Shown here: positions 50,249-64,000 of the stretch, piece by piece
Layout of the letters: each line of letters starts with the position of its first letter
Position numbering within the stretch: position 1 is the stretch's first letter
Assembly: GCA_013398015.1 (NCBI GenBank)
Contig: VZRR01002171.1
Location: 434,001 to 498,000 of the forward strand
Direction: 5' to 3'
Source: Oreocharis arfaki
Lineage: Eukaryota > Chordata > Aves > Passeriformes > Paramythiidae
DNA: 64,000 nucleotides
Program-made: the position numbers and the translations under genes
The notes under the pieces: model-generated
What the model saw: the letters and a program-made list of their open reading frames with translations, nothing else
What the model was told of the DNA's origin: nothing
The model's database searches: none

Positions 50249-50253
50249 ACTTT
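50249..50253 (+). other. Right target-site duplication (ACTTT)
   Basis: An exact repeat of the ACTTT word at 49161-49165, directly after the CA edge of the solo LTR. Confidence 0.85.
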
Positions 50254-53200
50254 GTCCTACCAGGAAGGCTTTTTTATAGAAATGGTCTGTGTGTGCATGT
50301 GTGTGTCCCACTGAATATAGGTTTAGTGCTGTTACCTGCTGGTCCAAATTGAGAATTAATTTGTCAGATTTGCCTCTCTGCTTTGTTTCTCTCTGTAAGG
50401 CCACATGGTAACAAGTGGCTTAAAGGGCAGAGGAATGAGAAAGGACAATTTTCTGAAAAGATTCTGCAGTGCCTGTTTGAACCTGTGTATCTTTAATCTG
50501 CTAGTTTTGGTTTTTCTTTTCTGCTCAGCAAATAAAATAGAAGTACTCTTCTTCCCCTCCCACCCATTCAAATATTTTCTGTGCTTGTTTGGCTCCTATA
50601 CTCTTGAGGTTCAGCTAAGTGCTTAGATGTGTAATGGCCTGCCCCATATGACCATGCAAAGTGAATGAAAGTTGACATTTCAGTTTTGGAGTCCAGCAGT
50701 TGCTTAATATTTTTGGTGGTAACACCAGCATCGTCAGTGTGGCCAGCTGCTACCACAGACCTGCCTAGAGGGTAGAATTCACAGGGTCTGATTTTCCACC
50801 AGCCTGCCCCTTATGTCACTAGTTGTAGCTGTGCAAACTGCCACCATTGTTCTTCTGCAGCAGTTTCACATCTATTTTGTGCAGGGATGACTGACTATAG
50901 AGGATGCAAGCTGGTGGAAAATTTACCTTGTGTTCTCTGCTCCATCTTAACTGAGGCACAAACCAGCACCCTCATGGTCTGTTGACTGTAAATCTTTTAC
51001 TTTCAGATGAGCCTTGTAAGAAGGAGCCTTGCCATGGCTAAGCTAGTGTGAATCACAGTAAGCTTACCTCTGCTAAAATAAACTCCCTTTTTTCTTCTCA
51101 ATACAGCCCTTCTACTGCTTGGGTGTTCGTCTCTGTGCAGCTTGGCCAGTAGCATCCCCATGCTGCCAGGATCCAGAAGTCTTAGAAGAATTGCGCTTTG
51201 GGGTTACTACTCCTACCCACTGCAAGGATGCTGGCTTGAGCAAAAAGAAAACAGTGGGTTTCAAAAAAGTGATCTTGAGAAAGAGGGTCTGGGGAACTAG
51301 TGTTATGCTTTTAAAGTGCATTAGTTCTGTAGTCAAAATCCTTGCAGCTATGTCAGTGTATGGAGTAGCTCAAGGTTTGTTCAGCTTTGGAAAGAGCATC
51401 ACCTTTAAAAACTAAAATGTGCTCTTGAAGATCTTCTGAGGGAGCTGTCAAGCCAGCATCTCATTTGCTTTTTATTACATCTGAGCAGTAGTTAAAACTG
51501 GGAAGGGAAGAAACCAAGCAGTTGAAGGACTTTCTCTCTTCTGGTGTTGTAGAAGTGCCTGCTTCAGTCTGCTGCCATTTTGCTTGAGAGAGCTGGAGCA
51601 CTTGAGTTATGGTGACATCTATTAGAATTCAATTAGTGGTAGTTCACTGACCCAAATTAACATTCTTTGTTAAGCTCAAGTCAGTGTATATGTATGCTAT
51701 TTCCAGGCCAAACGGACCTGCATAGAAAAGAGGCTCCAAATCTCTGAGCTTGTTGGCAGTGTCTTAGTAACTGGATTCAGAGCACAAGCTTATCTAATGC
51801 CAGTGCTTTAGGCTGGCTAATAGAATTGCACGTGTGTGTGGTTTGTAATTAAACTGTGCAGAGCTCTGACTAGAGGTGAGTGGGGAGAAGAAGGACAATG
51901 GAGGACATGCTAGGGGCTTCCCTGCAGCCTCTCGGATCCTGGGGAAGAGGCAGCTGCTGGGATGTGCTGGAAATGGTAGGTCTCCACTGGGAAAGACATC
52001 CTGGCATGCAGGGTGGGTTGGAATGTTTCCCTCTCACTTTGCTTCTTATTTCAAGTCTTTTACAGGCTCCAGACAGCATCAGATCTGCCCAGGACTTAGA
52101 TTGGATGTTGCTGGCTTTGGTGCTGGGGCTACATTAACCCACCTCTCTCATTCACTAAACCTTTCAGGTGCCCAGTCCATGGATTGCTGGGTTTGTCCGA
52201 GTGACTTTGGCAGTGCCTTGTCTTGTCAGGCCTGACTGTCATAGAAATAATGTCACTGCAGTCAGGAATGCTGTTCGGCATCAGGAGAGGAAACTGAAGG
52301 AGATTCTCACTTCGTTGCTTGATCATGGTCTATCTGTTCAGAGACTTGAAATACTTCAGAGCTGTCCATGCGGTTGTGGTTTCCCGACCGTTTTGGGTTT
52401 TTTTTTTTATTTAGAAAACTCACTGTATAGTATTTACCTATGTTTGCAACTTAGGTTTGAGGTTTTTTTATATGCTTGTATGGCTTTATCCCTCTAAGAA
52501 TTAGTGAATAGCTGGCTACAACCAGCTATGATTTTAGTTGAAAAGAAAACATGACTTATTAGCAAACAGGGGTTAATGATTGATTTTTAAAGGGAGAAAA
52601 AGTATTTTTAAAATTTGTTTTCAGATACTCTACTTCCATGCTGACATTTACACTAAGACGTTGGGCAGAGACTTGTTAGTCTGGATCCGTTCCCATGTGT
52701 CACTTTGACTAGTTTAAACTGTCACCAAGCATCTTAGAATAGTCAGCTTCACGTGTCTTGTGGATATCAGTCATTATGGTTCACATTTTCATTTTAATGA
52801 CGACTGATGTAGATGTCAAGAAGTGTTGAGGCATTTGAGCATTAAACTTATGGATATTTTCTCTTATTTAATAGGGTTTTGTCTCAAGATACAGTTAACT
52901 GTTATAAGACTAAATTACTCCTTCAGCAAGTGAATGTTTCCCTTGTGTGTGGATTTGAATTTGATCCACAGAGAGCAAGTTCTTTTTGTGATGCAGTGAT
53001 TTTCCTTCATTATCTGTGCCTGTTTTCTGTTTGGTAACTTAGATATACATATTTCAGATTTAAATACACCAATCCCTATGGAAAAACAGCTAAATATGTG
53101 TCAGCATCCGTAGAGAACATCTTTCTGATTATGACTGTGCCCGGTACAAGGTAAAACTTCAGAAAATCTGTTTTCAATATACTTGAAGGCATTTACTTAT

Positions 53201-56200
53201 CCAGCAGCACAGATGGCACTTGAAATGCTGAATAATAGTTGTTGAAAGCCAAGGTAAACGATGGCGCAAATGTGAAAGCGGACACAGGCATTACAGTCTG
53301 TGTGGGTTGCGCTGCTTGAATAGACAGGTGATAACATTTGCATGTGCAAACTCTCTTTTACCTCTGAAATGATCAGCTAATGTGCTTACTTGCCTGTGCA
53401 GGTACTGGGAGCAGAGGGTAGGGCAGCTGGTTGCAGAGGTGAGGAATGAAGTTTCCAGGACATACTATAAACTCAAATTCCAAGCCTTGCTTGGGAGTAA
53501 GGGAATATGCCTTGTAGCCATGGACGTTCCAACCTTTAAGACACTTTATTTCATTTTGGTTGCCTTAAGCCCTACCCATATGGAACACAAAACCTCTATC
53601 CTGCTCACAACAGTTCAGCCTTCAAAACCTTCTGCAGGTTCTGGTGGCGTGTTGTGGTTTAGGGACAGCATGTTTTTGGTGAAAATAACCACCCTGCCCA
53701 AATTGCTGCTGAATTCAGCTGTTCATCGCCCAGCTTGTGCTTTTTTAATACATGTGGATACTTCGGAAAAACTTGCATCTGATTCCTCATAGAGCCACTC
53801 CTGAAATGTGAAATTCTGCAAGTTTTGCGAGTGCTGTGGTGTAGCGGTCAAAGAGCCTCGCTGCAGCAGCCAGCTGCAGTTCTTTGTGGGGTTCAGTGCT
53901 GTTCAGAGGGACTGGGGAAGATCTGCCTACTTTTCAGTCACTTTGAGATTCTCTTTGAACTCATGTTGGAGAGTTGGACTACCAAGGCATCGCAGGGACT
54001 GAATGCCTCTATGGTCCTTTCTGCATGCCCACAGACCCTTGAAGGGCAGCCTTTGTCCTGGTAGCCAGAGGAAACAAGAAGCAGAGAGAAGCTAGGGCGG
54101 AAGTATGAGGATGTTGGGAAGCATGATGGATGTCAGTGCCAGTTCACCAGCAGCTTAATTCTTCTCAGTTTTCTGTAGGCATCATAGTAAAGGAGAGTTT
54201 TAAGTGATAATGTTGTGCTGGAACTCATCACTGACTGAATCTCCATTGATGCTTTTGTTGGAACCTTAACTCTGCAAACCCCCACAACATTAGCGATGAG
54301 CTGTGGTTTTGTTTGGTTGGTATTTTTTCCTTTCTGGTATGAAATGGTCATATTTCTTTACATCTTTTTAGGATTAAAGTAAAAATGGGTCTTGCTGCAA
54401 TGACAGCATTATTCACAGAGTGTAGCTGACCATTGCACTCAGCAGCATCACATTAGCTCTCTCTTCAAACCTCTGTTTCTTCTAAGTTTGGCCAGTCCAC
54501 CTCGAAAGCTGTGAAAGCCTCCTCCTCCTGCTTCCTAGCTCTTTCCTAGCTGTTTACTACTTTACTGCTGCCATCTGGTATGGGATCCCTTTCATCTGTA
54601 GATTCCCCATTTCTCTTCTGATCAGTGCTAGCAGCCAAAATTCAAATCTGCAGTTGGAGATTTTAGTCCTCCTGTTGTTCTCCCTCCTCTTCTGAGGCAA
54701 GGGCAGAGGACCTCTCTGCCATAGCTTTCTGTTTGACCTGCGTAGATTCTTGGCCAGTGGCATGACTGTGGTGGTGTTACAGATCTTGAATGTAAAATGA
54801 AAGCCTTGAAAATGTTTCTTTTCGAGAAGAAAATTATTTACTTAGGGGGTTATTTATTAGGGGTTTTTTTTGTTTGTTTTTCTTGCATTATGATTTAATC
54901 AGGGATGAAATTTGCTTTCTTCATAAATGAAACATCTCTGATATGCTTTTGTCTCCATTTCTCATACCTATTCATATTTCCATCAACAGAGAAGAAGTTA
55001 CAAATTTGAATTAGTGCAATTGATGCTCTTTGCAAGACATTTCTGCTCCTCGTTTCAGTCCAGTTTGGAATATGCAATAAAAAAGCAAACACATTTCTGG
55101 GGCAGAACATTTTTTTTTTGTTGGATTTACATGTGATATTAAAAAAATCACTGTCCATAGAGTAGACGAAATAACATTTTAGTACTCTGTTGGCTACATT
55201 CTCTTCAAGGGTCGATACAAAATGGCATTTGCTCTGTGATGCAGAAAATAATCTGTTAAAGAAAAAAAGATACATACATCTGTAACCTGCAAAAAAAAAA
55301 AAGCCTTTAGACTAGCGAAGAACAACAGTATGTGGCACTGAGAGTGGAGAAGAAGTAATAAAATGTTGAGAAAGTTTTACATGAAAAGTAAAATAAGAGA
55401 GAAGCAGTCAGCTTCCTTCATCATCAAAAACCTCAACAATAATGGAATAGTTCATGCATTTTGTTGCTTTACTTGAGTTCGAACTTCTCTTCAGAATTTA
55501 GTTTTTGCACCAAAGTTCAACAGTCTAAAAAGCGTTTTAATGCCTTGGGTTGTTGTAATTAGTCTGCATTTTAAGTTTATTAGTGGCCTGACTAATGTAC
55601 TCTTAAGAGGCTTTATTTGGAAAAAAGTCAATATATGAAGCCAATAGAGCTCTTGAGAGTTTGTGCCACATACACATTCACAAATAGAAAATCATGTTAT
55701 CAATTTTCATTTGACTTCTAATCAATTACAGTGACAAAGAGATGATTTGAAGTCAATTTTCTGTTGGTGCTAAATTAGTGTTTGATCACAGATGTTTACT
55801 CCGGTGACTGCTTTCTTTTGCAAAAGCCTTGTAAACTAGGTTGCATAGATTGATGCCTCTCATTTTCAGGTGATTAGCAGATTTTTCTCTTATTTTGCTG
55901 CTTTTAGCAGCATGAGAGATGTGCTTCTGCTGGGATATGACTGTGTGGACACCTCTTAAGCTAAACACGGAATTTAGTAATGAAGCCTGGCATTGACTTA
56001 GGAGTGCAGCACTTTGAATAGAGATGCTCCTTCTCAGTGATCCAGCACTAAATCAGTTCTCCGAAAAGGAGACTCCTCCATCCCATCTGTTTAGATTTGT
56101 AAAATTCATGCTAACAATAGCTTTTGACCAAAAGAACATTTTGCTTCCGACTTAATATTAAGGAACAGAAGGCAAAGAAGGAAAGAAGAAAATGCTATAA

Positions 56201-57640
56201 AAATAAATGTGAAAAATAAGAAGCGAGAGTTCTTTGCATTAGTCAGAGAATCAATCTTGAAAGCATTTCTATTTTTTTAATGCCCCTTCTTTATTTATCA
56301 GCTGTTTAAAATAGATAGGCCAAGACTTTTCGTTCTCTATTCATAGAAGAGCGATTCCTGAGACCACATAGCAGGCACATATGGAAAACTACTCCGTCTT
56401 CATTTGGATTCCCCAGATGGCATTCAGAATGTTGGTTTGATGCTTAAATTCACATACACCCAAGCTTAAGACCAGATTTTGGAGTGGTCAGTGCCCTCAA
56501 ATGCAGCCAGTGCAGTTCTTATTTAAATTTGGGTATGAGTTGCCAGAGAGCAGGTGCTAAATGTTGGAATTTTTCATTCATTTGAAATCTGTGTGTCACA
56601 CTAAGAGATGCAGGACACTGAACATCACTGAGAATCCAGCCGTAGAAAAGTACTGCATAAAATGCAAACCATAGCACACACAACCCAAACCCATCATACA
56701 AATCAGCCTAAATCATCAAAGCAATAGATCAAACAAATGCCTCAAAATTCAGTCTCTCTCTCCTGTCATTCTCTCCAAATGCTTTGCATAATACCCTGAA
56801 GATCAGCAAACAGATTTTGCCTGGTATGCAGTAAAGTGAGGATTGAATTTTACTGAGGGACCATGGAATAAAACAACCCACCAGAAACCTTGTCTATGCT
56901 GAACTGAAGTTGTAATACTTGTACAAAGAGAATATAGAGTCTTTTTTAGTTAGATTTTGGTCATCTGTTGTTAATTGTACTTAAGGCTCAATGTTTTAAC
57001 AACCTCTTCCATTGATAATCCTTGAATCATGACTACATAGGTTGAAAACCAGAGGTCATCTGAGTCTGCAGCTGCCTGAAAATTGATAGTTCTGATAAAT
57101 AGGTTTTAATGCCTCATAAAAAAATTTCTACTTCATGAAAACACTAAAGGGTTAAGTCCCTTGAATTGGCAACCCCGAAGAAAGTATTTCAGTTTGTGTT
57201 CTGTGGGATTTTCCTTCCCTGTCCCTCTCATAACAAAGAAAAGATAGTAAAGAAAATAATAAAGTAGAGAACAAAGCAGGAAAATGGGCAGGTAACTGCT
57301 CATTTCTTGTTGAAAATATGGAATAATTCTACATGTCTGGGAATTATTTGCTCTTTTGTTAAAGCAAGACCCTACTTTTAACAATATTCACAGGAGACTT
57401 TCCATCTGTAATACTGGGATTTGATGCCTGGTTTTCTGCTGAGCTGCTCACATGCAACGGCAGCAAAATGTCTGGTCAGTATATCTAGATGTGACCCTGT
57501 ATACTGCACCAGCTTTTTGGGAAGGAGATAGCGTGCTGGGGGTGTTAACAAAAAGTGACCAGACTCACCTGTTTGACTTGCTGTGTGTAAGAGGTGGGCA
57601 GGCTCCTCACTGGAAGTAGTGGGAAGGTTAATCTCCATTG
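50254..57640. other. Unique non-coding stretch, no gene seen
   Basis: No gene or transposon is recognised. The longest frames are 136 codons (53382-53792, plus) and 126 codons (54895-55275, minus). The second contains runs of lysine, asparagine and phenylalanine from A/T tracts. An A12 run lies at 55291-55302. The block from 55380 to 55800 is AT-rich and repeat-free, with possible conserved non-coding character that cannot be confirmed here. Confidence 0.55.
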
Positions 57641-60600
57641 AACCCAGTTTCCCTAGGCTGCAGTGGAGGAGAATGCCCTGGGGCAGAGGTGGACAGCAGA
57701 GGTGGGTGGTCTCAGTGGTGGGTGGTGGTGAGTCTTAGTGGAGGAGGTTTTGCAGCCTGGAGTGCCACATGCCAGAACTCATAGGAACCATCTCGACCTA
57801 GTATAAACCCTCTAACAATAAAAAAAAAATTCTCTCTGTGTGCCGTACATTGAAAGGCTAAAGGAGGGATTTAGCAGGGAGCCTGTGGGGGCTGTATCTC
57901 CCTCCCTGTGTCGGTTGCAGTAGGCTTGGTGCTCGTGCTGGTGTGCCGTGGTGAGTCCCCAGCATCGGCTCTCCTGGTGGGTCGAGGCATCATCCAGCAC
58001 GAAGCACTTAGTGCAATAAACTGTATTAACTCCCCAACAAGGAGAAACATTGTGATTCTTAATAATGGTGCCAAATCTGCAGCTGTAGCTTGGGTGTTTA
58101 CTCTGACCAGTGCATACATCCTTTGAAATTTCCCTCAGCACCTCTAAATTTAGTACATTAGCATTTGCAAATTATCCACTTGTGTATGATCTGCTTTTTT
58201 TAGTCATTCATAAAAAGTCACCTTAGTGAATGATGATAGTAAAGTTCAATATTTGAAAGTGTCTTCAGACTGTATGAGGTGGAAACACATTGCCTAGGTC
58301 ATATCTGTGCCTTGATTAAGAACAGAAGCTGGGGAGCTAATCAGATCTTAGTGCAGTGCTGGTTTTATTTCACAAGCCTCCCTTTCAATGCAAACCCAAC
58401 ATGCTATATTTACCTCCTCTATTACACTGTTTCCTTACAGAATTTTCCTGGGTTTTTGTGTTTAATGAGATAATCTAAGGGTCTGATTCCCTTCCTGCTT
58501 GACGTGAATACCTCTCTCTTGATTTTTAATCTCACTTTCTATTAAAGTAAATATGAAAAATAAAATTCTCAGGAGGAGAAATGGAGCCTGGATTATTGGG
58601 GGTTTTTTGGCTTCGGTTGTGTTTCAGAGGTTAATGTGTCTTTTGGGAAATATCATACATGGCGACTTTGTCGCCGATAATTGTTCAGCAGAAGACAGCA
58701 CTTCCAGTGCTAAAGTGCAGTCTGCTTGTAGGCCAGGATTCTTTTGCAAGAGTGAATAAAAGCTGCTTGCCTTGTCTTACTTTCTTCTACTTTACTACAG
58801 GAGGGAGCGCTCCCAGTGGTATCCAGAAGGGCTCTTTTTCACTGTCCTTTCTTCTGTTTTCCATTTGTCTTGTCAGTTTTGGACTAGAACATGAGGAATG
58901 GGTTAGGCAGACAGGTTGAATCTGCTGTATTGGGAAGGGCCTGGTTAAGACTAGAGAGAATTAAGGGCTTTTTAAAACTTTGGAAAAAATGTCATTATGC
59001 ATGAACCTATAAATCTCTAAGTATCGAATGAACTTTATATATAATATGACTTAGCAGGAGAAGAAAGGACATTTAAATGCTGTCAGAAATTAATGATGAA
59101 GGATGCTTGGAAAGCTTCACAACAGAAAGGTATCACATTCTTTACTGCTTCATCTTTGTATTAGAATAAATACTAAAACTAAATTTAGTTGGTGTGATTT
59201 GAAGGCAGTATGGCTTCAGCATTTCCCTGAGGATTGACCCTTTCCAGTTGGCTTTGTTGCTGGAATTGTTAGTGAGGTGAGGAGCCTCTTGCTTCATGCT
59301 GGAAACTGGCCAGGGACAGAGGTAGAGAAGGACACCACATGGAAAGGCACTGGTCCTGGGAGGGACAAAGAGTGACCCAGAGCTCCTCCGTAGCACAGCT
59401 CTGGATGCGTGTGTTTCTGCAGCTTGAATTAATTCTCACCTGCCTTTGCAGTCGACGGTGTGAGACCCTTCATGGCAATCAGATCTGTGGTGAGGCTTCT
59501 GCGTGCTTGCCCCTCTAGCAGCCTGGCACTTAAGAAAGGGGTATTTAACTTGAAAAATGGTTTACTTTATAGAATTTCCAACCAGCATAATGTTTATTAA
59601 AACAGCCATGAAATTCCCTGCGTAGCGCATGAAATTCAGCTTGATAATGATAGTGCTGCTATTGTGATTATGTAAGCATAAAGCAGATGATTTACGGAGA
59701 AATAAATTCAAATAACTGTGCAAGAAATACAGGTCTCGAAAGCTAGAGCTAGGGTTGGTGTGGGGAGCAGCAATGGGCTGTGCAAACTTTCAGCCTGAGG
59801 TTGCTTGACTGAATTCAAGCTGAATCAGTTACCATGATCTGATGGCTTTGTGGCAGTTTGGATAAAATGAAGTTACTGTCTGAAGTCCGTTTCCTCCTGT
59901 GCCCGTAGCACCAACAAAACAGCCTTCAGCAGAAGCCTCTGAAGGGATTTTTAGCATGAAACAGGGATGTGACTGAACTTCCCCCCCTTGCAGCGGGGAC
60001 ACTGTTCACAGGCACAGAGAGAGACATCTGAGTAGTGCTGCATAGGTTCCCTGGGTACATTTGGTTGTGAGACCTAGGATTGCCATTCCCACAGGAAGCT
60101 AGAAAACTGCGAGAGCACATGGGAAGAGTTGAAATGGCACTGGAGATGATTGCCAAAGAACTTTCAAAACTTTGGGTGGTACAGCTAGTGGTTGAGATTG
60201 GAGATATTAAATGCTTTTAAAATTACCATTTCACATTTTTTAGAGCCATTTTATTGTATTTTCATTACAAAAAATAAAAGGTCAGTATCCTGGCAGGACA
60301 TTGCATTGCCAGTCCTGGGCTCTTCAGGGCTCCATCTCTAGCTATTTATTGCTTTCAGTTTTATCTCCTGCTGAAATTCATGTGAGAACAAATAGACACA
60401 TCCTGGGTAAAAGTTAGATGTAGCACATGCCATGGTGAATAGATGCCTTTTAATTTTGGAGATTACATCAATCACATGAGTGTTATTTGGACTAGCGTGT
60501 GTGTTTGGAGCAAGCAGACCATGAATATTTAAAAGGACAGACCACAGATGAGAAGCCTTCAGAGACTGACACTCTAACAGGTGTTGCTCATACCGCATTT

Positions 60601-63600
60601 CCACAGTACTGCAACTGAACCAGGAATGGCTTACCCTTGTAAGCCAAATTAGTTGTTAGGTTAGTTAAATGCAAATATTACACAGCCCTTGGTTCTTCAC
60701 CTGCTTTGTTAATCCTCACTCCTGTTCTGCTTTTAAATACACTGTCTTTCTCCCCTCACAGGAGAAGGTCTGCCCAGGTGCAAACATGGGATAAATGTCC
60801 AGCTGAGGGTTGGGTTCTGAGCAGAAGTTGCCTGCTTTGCCATGCGGGGGCCAGACACATCCCTTGAGGACCAACAAACCCCCAGATCTACTGCCACCGT
60901 TTTTCTGGGGGACATGCCAGTTGTTTCATGGTGGACACAGTCATCTGGGGAAAGAGTCTTGCTGTGTCTTGGCACAAAAATCAATGAGGTGGGTTTCCAT
61001 ATAGCCATGAGCAGAAGTTTGGAGCATCAAGGTACATCAAAATAGCTGCGAGCTTGCAGCTGGAGAGCTCATGCTAGAGCTGTGCTATGAAGTTCAGATG
61101 TGATTGTCAACCAGCCAGGTTGACCTTCAGCATACAGACATAGCCCAAATAGCTAATAAGACCAATAAGCTCTCTATGCCATCTGAAGCAGGTCTTCCTT
61201 GCTTTTTCCTTTTTTTTTTTTTGTTTTTAAAGCATTTTTGTGACTAGTTAGTTTTGCTCTCTGTTTTTGCTGAACCACTGTTTCAACCACTACTTCACCT
61301 TGTACCATCTGCACTGTATTTTTCTTAGCTGCTCTGCCTGTAACTATGTGCAGGAGGAAATATCCATCTGTTAAAGGCTGAGGTATTAGACAGAGGGAGA
61401 GACAGTTTTAAATAGGTATTACAGGCACGTCAAATTAAGTTAAACAGAGAAGATTAGACAAAAAAAAGTCTCAGGAAAATCTGGGTGACATTTTATTCTT
61501 GTCAAAACATGAAAAATTATGAGAGGAGGAGTGGAAGAAAAAGGCTGTTTAATCTGAGAATCTCCCATTCTAGTTAGATATCTGTTGTACTCTCAAAATA
61601 CAATGATTTAACCATGACATGAAGATGACGATGTGCAATCGACTGTATCAACAGTTTCACAGATGTTTATTTGAAGTTTAATGTTAATGAAATGCAGAGA
61701 TGTGCCTTGTAGGATCTTGGTTTAGTTTTTGGGTTTTTATTTTGGTTTGTTTTTTTCTCTCCTGAAGTCCCAGTTTTCACATTTAGCCTTTCTAATAGTG
61801 GAATTAATTTATCTGATGTAGTACCTGAAGAATAGTCTTCAGAAAGTGATTTAACAAATGACTGCAGAAGGACTTCTGTTTTTGAGGGGAGCCAGAACAG
61901 AACAAGTAGAGAGGTTTAAAATGAGTGAGCCTGCAGGACAAAAGATTTCTGCTGGGGTCTCTTGGAAAAACCTTACGCTGCAGATTATAGCCTGGCAGGT
62001 TTAAACTCCCTTGTCACCAGGACTGAATTTTTCATTATTAAAAGTACTAAGTAACATGTCATTGCCTTTGTCGCTGTGCGAGATAATTGCAGGCTCTGTA
62101 CTTTAAGGAAACAAACTGAAAAAAAGACTATTTACATACACTAAGAACATGCACAGATTACCTTCAGCTGGCCTGTTTATACTGGCAGCCTGTATTATAT
62201 AGGAGATTAGATAAATGTACATAAATATTAGGCATAACAAATATTTAGCAGTGTTCCTCTGTCCTTGTGTTATGCTGCATGTAGCTCATTACATCACATG
62301 CCTGGGAAGGCTGGGGACACACACGTTTGGCTCCTTTAGGTCACCTGGGGTAAGAGACTGCCTAAGCAAAATGGTTTCTTAGTAAGCCACAGTTTTTGGT
62401 GTATTATTTCCATTTGAATGTTCAGGTCGGAAACCGCTGCAGCTTAAAAACTATGAATCAGAGGGAAGCATCAGGATGAATTAGGATATGATTCAGTTAT
62501 TGCCTTTGTTTTATTTGTAGTTACCAGTTTGCATTGCCAAGTTAAGATGGTTTTGTTACTTGTCTTGTGCAAGTAACCGATCCATTTACACTCTCAGCTG
62601 GGAGTAATAAAACCTTCAAGACCTTAGTGGTCAACTCTCGTCTATTTAAATACTTAGCATTAAATATTTTGTAATTTCCTTCTCTGTATTTTTGTATTTA
62701 ATTGAATTGATTTTTCTTCATTTTTAATAACATCAAAAGAAAAAAAAGGTCAAATACAGAGTCTGTTTGTCTCAGTGGCTGAGTATGAAAACTGGTCAGC
62801 CTGGAGGCAGCAGGGGTGGCTTCTTCTGTTGCTCCCTGGGAGTTGGGTGTCTCCTGCTGGGAAGGTGTATTCTGAGAATGTTGGTGCCGTGAGACCAACG
62901 TGGGTAAGCTAGAACAGGCCTGGGAGGTTGGGGTGTCTTTTCCCTTCATTTTATTTCGCAGGGTTTCTCCTGTGTAAGATGATGATGATTGCTCATTATG
63001 AAATACGCAGTTTAAAATTTGGACTGTTTCTCTTTTTCCATCCATAAATTTCAAAATGGGTTACAGAAGTTGATGTATTACTAGCTCATGCAAAGCAGTG
63101 CACAGAAAGCTAGACTTCATTATTTTAAAAATGGCTGTATTTTTGGAGGTCCACTTTTAGACATCTGTTGAAGCTTTTTCAGAAGCCCAAATGTAACCCA
63201 GCTGCTATTGTTTCAATATTCAACTCTTACAACAATAAATAACTATTTTATTAACCTAACACTTCATCTGGTGTCTGGCACAGCAAACGAATCCCAGGAT
63301 GTCAGAGCCAGTGCTGTGAAACCTTTGTGATATGTGGGAAAATCTTTGGAGTCCAAGAGAACCAAATTCACAGGCACAGTTGCAGGGTCATGGCTTGGAG
63401 AAGGGGAGGAAATATACCTCATGAAGAAGGAAAAGCAATAAACTATTGAGCAAATTATATTCCAGTGAACTGAGAATATAATTTCAGGTGCTGCATTTGG
63501 ACATATTTTTGCAAGTCAAAATGAATGAGTAAACAAATCAGTGAATTCAAGACCTTGATAGTCTTTAGTCATCCTTGATATGAAGACCTCTGAAATATTT

Positions 63601-64000
63601 CTGCTGGACATATTAACCTCTGCATAGAAACATTAAAATCACAATTTAGTAGTCTCAGCTTTGGTAGTAGTAATTCCTAAAGTCCTTAGAAGTGGATATT
63701 CTGAAGAATCTGTGGACCACAGCTTGGAAAGCACTGTTTCAAGCGCCCTGCCTGATTACAGAGCTGGCAACTGCTGAATCTCTAGAAACATTTCTAAGGA
63801 GGAAACTTCGGATGCCTAAGTAAACAATAAATACATCTGAGCTGCATAAAGATTTTCTTACAGCAGCTGTGGGACTGTCCTTGTTGCTTTACGCTATGGA
63901 AAGTTCAGGGACTTTTTTTCATGTACCTGGAAAGATTTGATTTCAAGCTGGAGTCAAGCCTCTTCCCAGGTGCCTGCAGTCTGGTTGTGGCCATTATCTG
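57641..64000. other. Unique non-coding stretch, no gene seen
   Basis: No gene is recognised. The longest frame is 118 codons (62698-63054, minus) without a known domain. A GGTGG-rich patch lies at 57685-57735 and a T13 run at 61210-61222. The block 59550-59720 is AT-rich, contains several ATTA/TAAT words and has no repeat signature. It is the best-looking candidate for conserved regulatory DNA here, but this is impression only. The window ends in ordinary unique sequence. Confidence 0.55.

Noticed and set aside
52508..52529. 8-bp inverted repeat ATAGCTGG/CCAGCTAT
   Set aside because: Short stems of this length are common by chance and nothing nearby supports a function.
1..64000. CRISPR arrays, operons, ribosome-binding sites, phage or plasmid genes
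   Set aside because: The sequence is vertebrate-type: CR1 and ERV LTR remnants, low CpG and no dense coding. No regularly spaced repeats of CRISPR form and no bacterial gene layout are present.

Overview
This window reads as non-coding avian nuclear DNA. The evidence for a bird is the repeats: an antisense 3' fragment of a CR1 LINE (about 39214-39525), two copies of a long LTR of a type I know from bird genomes, and an old CR1/L3-like reverse-transcriptase relic (about 47540-47905). Base composition is AT-rich and CpG-poor except for one small island. The LTR type makes a neoavian or passerine bird likely, but that is inference from memory.

I could not recognise a single protein-coding exon, tRNA, rRNA or bacterial-type gene. 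The longest open frames (up to 180 codons) lie inside LTR sequence or are isolated, overlap open frames on the other strand, and show no domain I know. The window is best described as intergenic or deep intronic sequence.

Layout. 1-18.0 kb: unique AT-rich DNA with nothing recognisable. 18.04-18.36 kb: the only CpG-island-like segment. 20.1 kb: a short AT microsatellite. 23.39-24.76 kb: a decayed, internally deleted LTR (minus orientation) with a second, different LTR of 491 bp inserted in it. 24.8-38.9 kb: unique DNA. 38.88-39.07 kb: a 5-bp-phased tandem array, (TGGAA)9, then a GGAAGTTCCR ten-mer array, then GGCAA units, running into a 141-bp assembly gap; the CR1 fragment follows the gap. 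39.5-47.5 kb: unique DNA. 47.5-47.9 kb: the LINE relic. 49.17-50.25 kb: a complete solo LTR of the same family as the 23 kb copy, flanked by a perfect 5-bp target-site duplication. 50.3-64 kb: unique DNA.

No new genetic system is evident. The most interesting signals are the ten-mer array, which places nine TTCNNNGAA (STAT/GAS-type) motifs in about 110 bp, six of them at exact 10-bp spacing; the LTR-in-LTR nesting; and the CpG-rich segment, a possible promoter of an unannotated transcript.
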